9,595 bases of DNA from Deltaproteobacteria bacterium (GCA_019308645.1 JAFDHR010000232.1:1-9595); one strand, 5' to 3'. Shown: positions 1 to 6,210, numbered from the stretch's first letter. A program made the numbers and translations. Notes: a model not told the origin generated them from the sequence alone.

Positions 1-399
1 TTAGCGAAGATGACAGTCAAAGAGATAATGGTCAAGAAGCCCTTTACTATCTCTCCTGACATGCCACCTGAAGAGGCTATGCAATTGGGGCAAGAGATGG
101 GCTATGGTGGGTTTCCAGTAGTGGAAAATGGGAGACTTGTTGGTGTGGTGACTGAATCAGATATTGTCAGGCTTATGACACGGGTCTTGGGGGTAACAAA
201 AAAGGGCAAGAGGATAACGATAAAGGCCTCTACTGCATTTGGGAATATGCAGAAGATAATGAGCATCCTTGATAAAAATAAAACAGTTCTTTTGAGTTTG
301 ATGAGCCTCAAAGAGCCTGATGAGGAAGAGTGGTTGATAGTTCTGCGATTAGATAGCGACAATGCTGAACCAATAGCCAAAGAGCTCGCCTCCTGGTAG
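1..399 (+). CDS. CBS-ACT domain regulatory protein, 3' part (5' end outside window)
   Basis: The reading frame is open to the left edge: codons for Leu-Ala-Lys precede the first ATG at 10, so the true start is probably upstream and this is a C-terminal fragment of at least 132 residues. About residues 4-60 form one CBS motif (VKEIMVKKPFTISPDMPPEEA, then GGFPVVENGRLVGVVTESDIVR). The following segment, from roughly residue 68 (GVTKKGKRITI) to the end, looks like an ACT-type fold. This CBS-then-ACT order matches the second half of AcuB-like proteins, which carry two CBS domains and one ACT domain, so the first CBS domain is expected upstream. Such proteins usually bind adenine nucleotides or amino acids and regulate partners; the ligand here cannot be told. 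If ATG 10 were the start, the protein would have a single CBS domain, which is less usual because CBS domains work in pairs. Confidence 0.8.
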   Translation, partial: LAKMTVKEIMVKKPFTISPDMPPEEAMQLGQEMGYGGFPVVENGRLVGVVTESDIVRLMTRVLGVTKKGKRITIKASTAFGNMQKIMSILDKNKTVLLSLMSLKEPDEEEWLIVLRLDSDNAEPIAKELASW

Positions 400-422
400 A
401 ACTTAGGGACTTCGCCCCAACT

Positions 423-548
423 GGAGTATTGGCCCGCCCTGGCCCAGACCTGGCATACAATAACTGAGGAATATAGATTATACTCCCGAAGTATTACAGC
501 GGCATCATAATGCTCCTGAAAATTCGCGCCAGGGCAGGCCATTATTCC
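423..548. repeat. Long imperfect inverted repeat in the CBS-usp intergenic region
   Basis: This element lies in the gene-free stretch 400-632. The left arm core GGCCCGCCCTGG (431-442) pairs with CCAGGGCAGGCC (529-540), 11 of 12 matching. The arms extend outward by about 8 more positions with 6 matches (423-430 against 541-548). The enclosed 86 bases contain two similar words, GGCATACAATA (452-462) and GGCATCATAAT (501-511). No T-tract follows, so it is not a classic terminator. It could be a small palindromic mobile repeat (MITE- or REP-like) or a structured RNA. I see no gene in the rest of 400-632 apart from the usp leader. Confidence 0.55.
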
Positions 549-598
549 ATATGAATGGTATGAACTGATTGCCACTAAAAATCTATGAATTAAATGAA

Positions 599-614
599 TT
601 AGAGATAATTCTAA
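599..614. promoter_or_regulatory. Palindrome overlapping a possible -10 box upstream of usp
   Basis: TTAGA (599-603) and TCTAA (610-614) form a perfect inverted repeat around GATAAT (604-609), which resembles a sigma-70 -10 hexamer. The position, 19 nt before the usp start codon, would suit an operator over a promoter. No good -35 hexamer lies 16-18 nt upstream, and the short leader would leave almost nothing before the Shine-Dalgarno sequence at 622-627. This is a suggestion only. Confidence 0.2.
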
Positions 615-632
615 ACGTATGAGGAGGAGAAA

Positions 633-1109
633 ATGATAGAATATCCAAAATACAAAAAGGTGCTTTTCTGTACAGATTTTTCTGAAAATGCGGATTATGC
701 CTTTGACTTTGCCTATGGTATTGCCAAAAGAGACGAGGGCCTTCTCTATATCTTACATGTGATACCTCATAATCCACATCAGACATTTGCAGAGAAGTAT
801 GTAAGCAAGGAGGACTTAGAAAGGATTCAAAAGAATATAGAAGAAGATCTGGATGATAACTATTCGGAGCGCTATATAAAAAAGATAGAGAATGGGGTTA
901 AATTTGAAATCGTCACCAAATCTGGCAGGGAAGATAACGAGATACTCAAATTTGCAAAGAAGGAGAACGTAGATATTATTGTTATGGGTACGCATGGTAG
1001 AACAGGAATAGAGCATGTCTTGTTCGGAAGTGTTGCTGAAAAGGTGCTCCGGCATAGTCCATTCCCTGTTTTTATAATCCCCTGCCAGAGAAAGCGTGAA
1101 TGGTTATAA
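633..1109 (+). CDS. Universal stress protein (UspA family), ATP-binding type
   Basis: This is a 158-residue single-domain Usp, the usual size for the family. The N-terminal strand ends in LFCTDFSENA, with the conserved Asp at residue 15. The C-terminal half carries the nucleotide-binding loop G119-x2-G122-x9-G132-S133 (MGTHGRTG...LFGSVAEKV), followed by the typical HSPFPVFIIP strand. Usp proteins with this loop bind ATP and usually accumulate under stress or growth arrest; they act in the cytoplasm as dimers. The middle region (about 50-85) is highly charged and helical. The start is supported by AGGAGG at 622-627, 5 nt before the ATG. The response regulator gene starts 27 nt downstream, so the two are probably co-transcribed. 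The target or partner is not visible from sequence. Confidence 0.93.
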   Translation: MIEYPKYKKVLFCTDFSENADYAFDFAYGIAKRDEGLLYILHVIPHNPHQTFAEKYVSKEDLERIQKNIEEDLDDNYSERYIKKIENGVKFEIVTKSGREDNEILKFAKKENVDIIVMGTHGRTGIEHVLFGSVAEKVLRHSPFPVFIIPCQRKREWL

Positions 1110-1136
1110 ACTAGTTCATTTAATAGGAGGAATATC

Positions 1137-1805
1137 ATGGAAAAGAATAAGGCCCTTGTCATTGACGACGAACAGATTGTCCTGGATAGTGTCAGCAAGA
1201 TACTGAAAGATGAAAACTACGAGGTCGATGTCTTCCTGAGTGGACGTGAGGGATTAAACTACGAGGTCGATGTCTTCCTGAGTGGACGTGAGGGATTAAA
1301 TCAGGCCATTGAGAAAGAATATGACATTGTGCTTACTGACATCCGCATGCCAGACATCGGAGGCATGAGGGTCTTAAGGGACATTAAGAGGGCCAAGCCA
1401 TCCCTTCCTGTTCTTATCATCACCGGTTACGCAACAGTCCGCTCAGCAGTACAGGCCATGAAACTGGGGGCAGCGGACTATATAGAAAAACCATTTACCC
1501 CTGATCAGCTTCTTAAAGCAGTAGACTCAGCACTTGATATGGCTGCTACCCAAGAACCTGAGGTTCAAGACCTGATTCATAAAGAGGAGATGATCAAGGT
1601 CCTGGAGAGGGCTGCATCTGATAGTGAATTTTTCACCAATCTTCTTGAACAGGCTACAGACGCCCTTGATGAATATGACCTGACAGGCCCTGAGAAACTT
1701 GCCCTCTTAACAGGCGATGTTGAGTGGATAGAGGAGCAGATCGGGCTCCTTACACGATCCCAGAGGCGTTGGCTTGATCTAAGGAGAAGTGCGGAGATAT
1801 GGTGA
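1137..1805 (+). CDS. Response regulator: receiver domain with internal duplication plus helical C-terminal domain
   Basis: The product has 222 residues. Residues 1-130 are a CheY-like receiver domain: acidic pair Asp10-Asp11, phosphoacceptor Asp68 (VLTDIRMP), Thr96 (LIITGYA), Lys118 (YIEKPF). A block of 14 residues (NYEVDVFLSGREGL) occurs twice in a row at 27-54, so Asp68 lies 14 places later than the usual position near 54; removing one copy restores a normal receiver. Residues 145-222 are helical, with LDEYDLTGPEKLALLTGD and a Trp-rich end (WIEEQIG, RRWLDLRRSAEIW). I recall this tail as recurring in signalling proteins of anaerobes, without an assigned function. There is no DNA-binding HTH or enzymatic output domain, so the output is unknown and may be protein-protein. 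The start has AGGAGG at 1125-1130, 6 nt before the ATG. No histidine kinase is in the window. Confidence 0.88.
   Translation: MEKNKALVIDDEQIVLDSVSKILKDENYEVDVFLSGREGLNYEVDVFLSGREGLNQAIEKEYDIVLTDIRMPDIGGMRVLRDIKRAKPSLPVLIITGYATVRSAVQAMKLGAADYIEKPFTPDQLLKAVDSALDMAATQEPEVQDLIHKEEMIKVLERAASDSEFFTNLLEQATDALDEYDLTGPEKLALLTGDVEWIEEQIGLLTRSQRRWLDLRRSAEIW
1214..1300. repeat. Perfect 42-bp tandem duplication inside the receiver-domain gene
   Basis: Two copies of a 42-bp unit lie head to tail: each position from 1214 to 1258 is identical to the position 42 bases later, 1256 to 1300. The match breaks at 1213/1255 (a versus t) and at 1259/1301 (c versus t). Because 42 is a multiple of three, the frame is kept and 14 residues are repeated. 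Complete identity, including third codon positions, means the event is very recent or is an assembly artefact. Confidence 0.95.
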
Positions 1806-1807
1806 GA

Positions 1808-1868
1808 AAAGTGCCTAAAGTTATAAGTGTACTAAAGTGCCTAAAGTTATGTGCGCTAAAAAGTGCCT
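1808..1868. repeat. Direct repeats with 26-bp period in the intergenic region before atpI
   Basis: The 17-mer AAAGTGCCTAAAGTTAT occurs at 1808-1824 and 1834-1850. A third shortened start, AAAGTGCCT, lies at 1860-1868, exactly 26 bases later again. Related words, GTGCGCTAAA (1851-1860) and GGCCTAAAGTGGGCTAAA (1900-1917), continue the theme. The GTGCCTAAAGT word is of the kind seen in dispersed intergenic repeats of anaerobe genomes (recollection, not checked). The rest of 1806-2028 holds no supported gene. Confidence 0.7.
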
Positions 1869-1895
1869 GCCCGCTAGCCAGGGCCTTGGGAGGCA
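1864..1895. other. Bulged hairpin in the response regulator-atpI intergenic region
   Basis: TGCCT-G-CCC (1864-1872) can pair with GGGAGGCA (1888-1895), giving 8 base pairs with one bulged G and a 15-nt loop that contains the palindrome GCTAGC. No T-run follows, so an intrinsic terminator is unlikely. It may be a repeat-borne structure. Confidence 0.35.
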
Positions 1896-1930
1896 GATGG
1901 GCCTAAAGTGGGCTAAATTGATGATGAAGA

Positions 1931-1950
1931 GCTGAAAAAGGGCTTTCAGC
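1931..1950. other. Small hairpin upstream of atpI
   Basis: GCTGAAA (1931-1937) and TTTCAGC (1944-1950) form a perfect 7-bp stem with a 6-nt loop, AAGGGC. No U-tract follows on either strand, so terminator function is doubtful. A second inverted repeat, TGCACTT (1968-1974) with AAGTGCA (1993-1999), lies between it and the atpI ribosome binding site. Together they could structure the atp operon leader; no convincing promoter hexamers were found here. Confidence 0.3.
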
Positions 1951-2028
1951 ATATAGGATTTCATAAATGCACTTGATTCATAAGATTTTAAAAAGTGCAA
2001 ACATCAGCAGATTGTAACAGGAGCCTTA

Positions 2029-2331
2029 GTGAAAAATTGGTCGGCAGCCTTGCAGTTGATGATAGTTGGTTTTTATGTACCATTAAGCCTTTTGATACCA
2101 ACAGGAATAGGGCTGTGGCTTGACAGGAAAATATTTCATGAATTTCCTTGCTATACCCTTATTGGTCTTGCCGTTGGCACCATAGTAATGGTGTATGGAG
2201 TGTATCAGATGGTGCGCCCTTTTTTAAAGGAGGATAAGATAGCGGGGAAAGAAAGTCACGTTAATCAAAAGAGGGCTAAGGATATGACATTAATAAATTC
2301 AAGGCAGAAAAGGAGCAAGAAGGAGGGATAA
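2029..2331 (+). CDS. atpI: AtpI/AtpZ-type F0F1 ATP synthase assembly-associated membrane protein
   Basis: This 100-residue protein has two membrane helices, at about residues 9-30 and 42-64. The first ends in the family motif GIGLWLDRKI and the second begins after FPCYTLIGLAVG. This layout matches the AtpZ/AtpI (ATPase gene 1) group, small proteins encoded at the head of atp operons and linked to c-ring assembly or Mg2+/Ca2+ transport. The C-terminal tail (65-100) is long, basic and probably cytoplasmic (QKRAKDMTLINSRQKRSKKEG). The start codon is GTG, supported by AGGAG at 2019-2023, 5 nt upstream. The stop TAA overlaps the atpB ATG by one base, which suggests translational coupling. Confidence 0.8.
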   Translation: MKNWSAALQLMIVGFYVPLSLLIPTGIGLWLDRKIFHEFPCYTLIGLAVGTIVMVYGVYQMVRPFLKEDKIAGKESHVNQKRAKDMTLINSRQKRSKKEG

Positions 2332-3251
2332 TGAGCGAAAAAAGACATAGAGGTGGCCTTTTAAAAATAGTGGTACTTGCCGTTGCCCTTTTCGCCATGA
2401 TTATTATCAGCTTTATCGGCAGTGAGGTCGGGAGTGGGATAGTTGGGTCTAAGCCAATAAGTTTCCTTAATGTTGAGGCCCCTAAGTATCACCCGGCCCC
2501 TGAAAGACCTTTTCACCATCTTCCCATAACGAATACCATGATTACCGCATGGATAAGCATTGCAGTGTTGGGTGGTCTGTTTTTTATTGGCACCCGCAAT
2601 ATGAAACTTGTCCCCACTGGATTACAAAATTTTCTGGAGCTGATAGTTGAGGCGGCAGCAAATTTTATTGAGGACCCAGCAGGGGAGAAACATGGGAGAT
2701 GGTTTTTTTCCGTTTGCACTACCATCTTTCTCTTTATCGTGGCCAATGCATGGGTGAGCCTCATACCAGGGTTTGAGACCATCCGTATAAACGGGGAGCC
2801 ATTGCTGCGAAGTGCCAATACTGACCTCAATATCCCGGCAGCACTTGCTGTGGTCTCCTTTTGTTATGTTGAATATTGGGGATTCAAGGCTAAAGGGATT
2901 TCTTATCTTAAGACGTTCTTTCACTTTGGTCCTCTGTGGCAAGCACTTAAACTGATATTTACCGGGAACATCAAGGCTGGAGCAGGTAGTCTTTTTAATG
3001 GTTTAATATCTGTTTTCGCTGGCCTGTTAGAAATACTCAGTCACCTGATCCGTATGGTCAGCTTCACCTTCCGTCTTTTTGGAAATATGACGGCGGGGAT
3101 GATACTTGTCATGATAATGATCTTCCTTGTTCCCTGGGTGCTTCCTTCACTATTCTACGGTATGGAGGCATTCTTTGGCTTTGTTCAGGCCATGATATTT
3201 GGTGGATTGACCCTGGGATTTGCGTGTGCCGCAGTTATGGAAGAAGAATAA
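2331..3251 (+). CDS. atpB: F0F1 ATP synthase subunit a
   Basis: Subunit a forms the stationary half-channels that pass ions to the c-ring. The 306-residue sequence has the diagnostic helix SFTFRLFGNMTAG with the essential stator arginine at R248 (E. coli R210) and N252. A last helix, GFVQAMIFGGLTLGF, has the conserved Gln at 286. NAWVSLIPG (139-147) corresponds to the family's NLLGLIPG-type motif. About six membrane segments are visible, the first at roughly 11-30. The N-terminal region to residue 65 is longer than in E. coli (271 residues in total there), with a periplasmic-looking loop rich in Pro and His (KYHPAPERPFHHLP). The protein ends in an acidic MEEE tail. The gene overlaps atpI by one base. 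Confidence 0.97.
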   Translation: MSEKRHRGGLLKIVVLAVALFAMIIISFIGSEVGSGIVGSKPISFLNVEAPKYHPAPERPFHHLPITNTMITAWISIAVLGGLFFIGTRNMKLVPTGLQNFLELIVEAAANFIEDPAGEKHGRWFFSVCTTIFLFIVANAWVSLIPGFETIRINGEPLLRSANTDLNIPAALAVVSFCYVEYWGFKAKGISYLKTFFHFGPLWQALKLIFTGNIKAGAGSLFNGLISVFAGLLEILSHLIRMVSFTFRLFGNMTAGMILVMIMIFLVPWVLPSLFYGMEAFFGFVQAMIFGGLTLGFACAAVMEEE

Positions 3252-3299
3252 GGGTGAATTACTCTGAAGCAAGATGTGACAATAAAATACAATTCGATT

Positions 3300-3314
3300 T
3301 TGCCCTTAGGGCAA
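3300..3314 (+). promoter_or_regulatory. Hairpin immediately before the atpE Shine-Dalgarno sequence
   Basis: TTGCCC (3300-3305) and GGGCAA (3309-3314) form a perfect 6-bp GC-rich stem with a 3-nt loop, TTA. The stem ends one base before the strong SD AAGGAGG (3316-3322) of atpE. The atpB-atpE gap of about 79 nt is the longest so far in the operon, and no U-tract follows. The structure could shield the 5' end of an atpE transcript, mark a processing site or modulate translation of the c subunit, which is needed in many copies. The function is inferred from position only. Confidence 0.5.
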
Positions 3315-3330
3315 GAAGGAGGTTAGATTG

Positions 3331-3567
3331 ATGGAAACGTGGGTAGTTGTAGCTAAATTAATAGGTGCAGGGCTTGCTATGGGTCTGGGTGCTATTGGAC
3401 CAGGGGTTGGGATTGGCATACTTGGTATGGGTGCCATGAATGCGTTGGGACGCAATCCTGAGGCCAGAGGAGCAATAATGACCAACATGATTTTAGGCAT
3501 TGCCTTTGCTGAGGCAGTAGCAATTTATGCGTTAGTGGTGGCTATTTTGCTAATCTTTGTAGCGTAA
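3331..3567 (+). CDS. atpE: F0F1 ATP synthase subunit c (proteolipid)
   Basis: Subunit c forms the rotating membrane ring. The protein of 78 residues is a helical hairpin: helix 1 with the glycine-rich GAGLAMGLGAIGPGVGIG, polar loop GRNPEA (40-45), and helix 2 with the ion-binding carboxylate Glu61 in AFAEAVAIYALV. At the places where sodium-type rings have Gln32 and Ser66 (Ilyobacter numbering) this protein has Ile28 and Ala62, so a proton is the likely coupling ion. I chose ATG 3331, 8 nt after AAGGAGG (3316-3322); a TTG at 3328 directly before it would add one residue and is less likely. The length matches the family. Confidence 0.97.
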   Translation: METWVVVAKLIGAGLAMGLGAIGPGVGIGILGMGAMNALGRNPEARGAIMTNMILGIAFAEAVAIYALVVAILLIFVA

Positions 3568-3599
3568 TATTCCGGTTTTAATAATGGAAGGATAGGCTT

Positions 3600-4103
3600 A
3601 TGGAAGGCTTTTTAGGGTTAACCTTACCGAGTTTTATCGGCCAGCTGATCAACTTTCTCATCTTGCTGGGGCTCCTTACATTTTTTGGATATAAACCGAT
3701 TCGTAAGATGCTCGATGAGCGTGCTAATAGGATAAAGAAGAGCATGGAGCAAGCTGAGGCTATAAAAAAAGAATATGAGCGTGCTCGAGTAGAGGTAGAA
3801 AAGCAGATCAGCAAGGGACGCGATCAAGGACAGTCAATAGTTGGGCAATCAGAACAGGCAGGTGAAAGGATCAAAGAAGAAGCAAGACAAGAGGCAAGAA
3901 AGGAGGCCCAGGCTATTGTTGACAGGACTCGAGAAGAATTAGAGCGTGAGCGCGATAATGCTATCAATGAATTACGCAAGGAATTTATTGACACAGCTAT
4001 CCTTGCTGCCGAGAAAGTAATCAGTGAAACCTTGGATAAAGAGAAGCACCGTCAGATTATTGAGAAGACATTAGAGGAAAGTGCTGTTTTAGGGAGAAAT
4101 TAG
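3600..4103 (+). CDS. atpF: F0F1 ATP synthase subunit b
   Basis: Subunit b is the peripheral stalk that ties F1 to subunit a. The 167-residue sequence has one N-terminal membrane helix (about residues 9-32, PSFIGQLINFLILLGLLTFF), then the typical PIRKMLDERANRI motif. A long, highly charged coiled coil runs from about 40 to 140, and the C-terminal block (IDTAILAAEKVISETLDKEKHRQIIE) contacts delta. Length and architecture are normal. The ribosome binding site is GGAAGGA at 3586-3592. Only one b-type gene is present, so the stalk is expected to be a b homodimer. Confidence 0.96.
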   Translation: MEGFLGLTLPSFIGQLINFLILLGLLTFFGYKPIRKMLDERANRIKKSMEQAEAIKKEYERARVEVEKQISKGRDQGQSIVGQSEQAGERIKEEARQEARKEAQAIVDRTREELERERDNAINELRKEFIDTAILAAEKVISETLDKEKHRQIIEKTLEESAVLGRN

Positions 4104-4111
4104 AGTTAACC

Positions 4112-4651
4112 ATGCCCCGAATAATTTCTGGTAAAAGGTATGCTCAAGCTTTCTTTGAATTGGCATTGGAGAAGGGTGAACCGGAAAGCTGGCAGGTTGG
4201 CTTGAGTAAAGTTACTGGTATAGTAACAGATATAAAGGTTATGGGTTTATTGGAAAACCCGAAAATACCTTTTGATACTAAGAAAAGTCTTTTGAAAGAA
4301 CGGCTTGGCAAAGTGGATCCTTTAGTCCTTAATTTGGTCTACCTTCTCATGAGCAGAGGTAAGTTGAAAATTCTGGATGATATTTTCAGGCAGTATGAAC
4401 GGTTATTAGATGCCCATTATGGTATTGAACATGCAGAACTTATTACTGCTGTGCCCCTGGATGATGAGATAAAGAAAGGCCTTTCAAATCGATTTGCAAA
4501 AATGGTTGGACATGAAGTTATTATAGATGCCCAAACTGACCCGTCTGTAATAGGGGGCTTTAGGGCCAGGATTGACGATACGCTTATCGATGGAAGCATT
4601 AAAAATACATTAGAATCTTTAAGGAAGAATTTAGCCGGTGCTGGGAGATAA
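4112..4651 (+). CDS. atpH: F0F1 ATP synthase subunit delta
   Basis: Delta (OSCP-like) joins the b stalk to the top of alpha3beta3. The 179 residues match family size. The N-terminal helical domain begins SGKRYAQAFFELALEKGE and includes ENPKIPFDTKKSLL and VLNLVYLLMSRGKLKILDDI. The C-terminal part has the typical VDxxxIGGFRARIDDTLIDGS-like strand (here TDPSVIGGFRARIDDTLIDG, 142-161) and SIKNTLESLRKNL. The start ATG lies 8 nt after the atpF stop. There is no clear Shine-Dalgarno at normal spacing (nearest AGGGAG at about 4091-4096), so translation may depend on coupling with atpF. Confidence 0.95.
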   Translation: MPRIISGKRYAQAFFELALEKGEPESWQVGLSKVTGIVTDIKVMGLLENPKIPFDTKKSLLKERLGKVDPLVLNLVYLLMSRGKLKILDDIFRQYERLLDAHYGIEHAELITAVPLDDEIKKGLSNRFAKMVGHEVIIDAQTDPSVIGGFRARIDDTLIDGSIKNTLESLRKNLAGAGR

Positions 4652-4688
4652 TGTAGCACTGCAATGATAAAAGAGATAGGAGTCACAT

Positions 4689-6173
4689 ATGGCAGCTCGG
4701 GATCAAGATATTGTTTCGATAATCAAAGAAGAAATTGAACATTTTGGCGCTGCCGTCACTATGGCCAATGTAGGCACAGTGGTAGAGATAGGCGATGGCA
4801 TTGCTCGCGTTCATGGACTGAGCGCTGCGAAATACAACGAACTGTTGCAATTTCCTCATGACATTATGGGATTGGCTCTAAATCTGGAAGAAGATAATGT
4901 TGGAGCTGTTATCCTCGGTGATTTTAGCCAGATTAAGGAAGGAGATGAGGTGCGTGCAACGGGAAGGGTGGTTGAGGTTCCGGTTGGCGATGCCCTGATC
5001 GGAAGGGTGGTTGATCCTCTGGGGCATCCGCGTGATGGCAAGGGTCCGATTAAGACAGAAAAAACACGTCCAGTGGAAAGGGTGGCGCCGGGTGTAACAA
5101 TGAGAAAGCCTGTGGATACCCCCGTGATGACTGGTATCAAGGCTATAGATAGCATGATTCCTATTGGGCGTGGCCAACGTGAGCTTATCATTGGAGACCG
5201 CTTCACTGGTAAGTCAGCAATTGCTATTGATGCCATCATTGCCCAGAAAGGCCAGGAGGTTAAATGCATCTATGTGGCTATTGGACAAAAGACATCCAAG
5301 GTTGCACAGGTAGTGGCTCTTTTCGAGAAATATGGGGCCATGGAGCATACTATTGTGGTTGCCGCTGATGCCTCTGATCCAGCACCACTACAATACATCG
5401 CACCATTTTCTGGCTGTGCTATAGGCGAGGAGTTCATGGAACAGGGGAAGGATGCCTTGATTGTCTATGATGATCTTTACAAACATGCCTGGGCTTACCG
5501 GCAGATTTCCTTGTTGCTTCGCCGCCCACCAGGCAGAGAGGCCTATCCTGGAGATGTTTTCTATTTACACAGTAGACTTCTTGAAAGGGCAGCTAAGCTG
5601 GCTCCTGAACATGGTGGTGGCTCACTCACAGCTTTGCCTATTATTGAAACACAAGCAGGGGATATGTCTGCGTACATTCCCACAAATGTGATTTCAATCA
5701 CTGATGGGCAAATTTATCTGGAACCTGATTTATTCAATGCTGGCATTGTATCTCGAGTCGGTGGGTCTGCGCAGAGAAAGGCCATGAGGCAGGTAGCTGG
5801 CACATTGCGGTTAGAGCTTGCTCAGTTTCGTGAGCTTCAGGCATTTGCTCAGTTTGGTGCTGAAGACTTAGATAAAGCTACAAAGGACCAGTTAGAGCGT
5901 GGGCGGCGTATCACCGAAATATTGAAGCAGCCACAATACTCTCCCATGTCTTTGGGGGAACAGGTAAATATTCTCTATGCGGTAACCAATGGCTTCCTTG
6001 ATGAAGTGCCTGTAGATAAGGTCATGACCTGGGAAGAGAACTTCCATAGATTCATGAAAACCAGCCATCCTGAAATAGAGCAAAAAGTAAACCAGGATAA
6101 AGAGATAAAGCCTGATACAAAAGAGGCCCTGGAGAAAGCTATATCAGAATTTAAGGAAGGCACAACTTACTAG
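4689..6173 (+). CDS. atpA: F0F1 ATP synthase subunit alpha, with a 9-residue gap before the arginine finger
   Basis: Alpha forms the F1 hexamer with beta and supplies the arginine finger to the catalytic site. The 494-residue protein aligns along its whole length: beta-barrel domain (about 25-95), nucleotide domain with P-loop GDRFTGKS (169-176), Walker B strand [36 protein letters not shown], and a C-terminal helical domain from about 360 ([19 protein letters not shown]). Three oddities stand out. Residue 172 is Phe where Gln is near-invariant (GDRQTGK). Tyr264 replaces Ser/Thr in DDLSK. The sequence reads [12 protein letters not shown] at 348-359, missing about nine residues (RPAxNVGxS) that normally precede the arginine finger, here R356. 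The rest resembles Chloroflexota alpha subunits. SD TAGGAG ends 7 nt before the ATG. The gene is 37 nt after atpH. Confidence 0.95.
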   Translation: MAARDQDIVSIIKEEIEHFGAAVTMANVGTVVEIGDGIARVHGLSAAKYNELLQFPHDIMGLALNLEEDNVGAVILGDFSQIKEGDEVRATGRVVEVPVGDALIGRVVDPLGHPRDGKGPIKTEKTRPVERVAPGVTMRKPVDTPVMTGIKAIDSMIPIGRGQRELIIGDRFTGKSAIAIDAIIAQKGQEVKCIYVAIGQKTSKVAQVVALFEKYGAMEHTIVVAADASDPAPLQYIAPFSGCAIGEEFMEQGKDALIVYDDLYKHAWAYRQISLLLRRPPGREAYPGDVFYLHSRLLERAAKLAPEHGGGSLTALPIIETQAGDMSAYIPTNVISITDGQIYLEPDLFNAGIVSRVGGSAQRKAMRQVAGTLRLELAQFRELQAFAQFGAEDLDKATKDQLERGRRITEILKQPQYSPMSLGEQVNILYAVTNGFLDEVPVDKVMTWEENFHRFMKTSHPEIEQKVNQDKEIKPDTKEALEKAISEFKEGTTY

Positions 6174-6210
6174 CACATTCTCGTGGTTTATTTGGAAAGA
6201 ATTTAACGTA

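Noticed and set aside
102..575. Minus-strand reading frame of 157 codons across the CBS gene and spacer
   Set aside because: It lies mostly antisense to the CBS-ACT coding region, has no recognisable domain, and owes part of its length to the inverted-repeat region.
1808..1917. CRISPR array
   Set aside because: Only two full repeat copies of 17 bp with 9-bp spacers and degenerate further copies; the spacing and unit size do not fit a CRISPR, and no cas gene is present.
1864..1950. Intrinsic terminator after the response regulator gene
   Set aside because: Both hairpins lack a following U-tract on either strand, so neither meets the terminator pattern.
1920..1976. Short frame reading DDEELKKGFQHIGFHKCT before atpI, a possible gene remnant
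   Set aside because: It looks protein-like but is only about 19 codons, is preceded closely by an in-frame stop, has no start or ribosome binding site, and cannot be tied to a family.
1957..1999. Possible sigma-70 promoter for the atp operon (TAAGAT or TTGATT words)
   Set aside because: TAAGAT at 1981-1986 has no acceptable -35 at 16-18 bp, and TTGATT at 1973-1978 has no -10 at the right distance.
4856..5269. Minus-strand reading frame of 137 codons inside atpA
   Set aside because: It is antisense to a strongly conserved part of the alpha subunit; its composition (Pro, Ser, Thr, Arg rich) is typical of a shadow frame.
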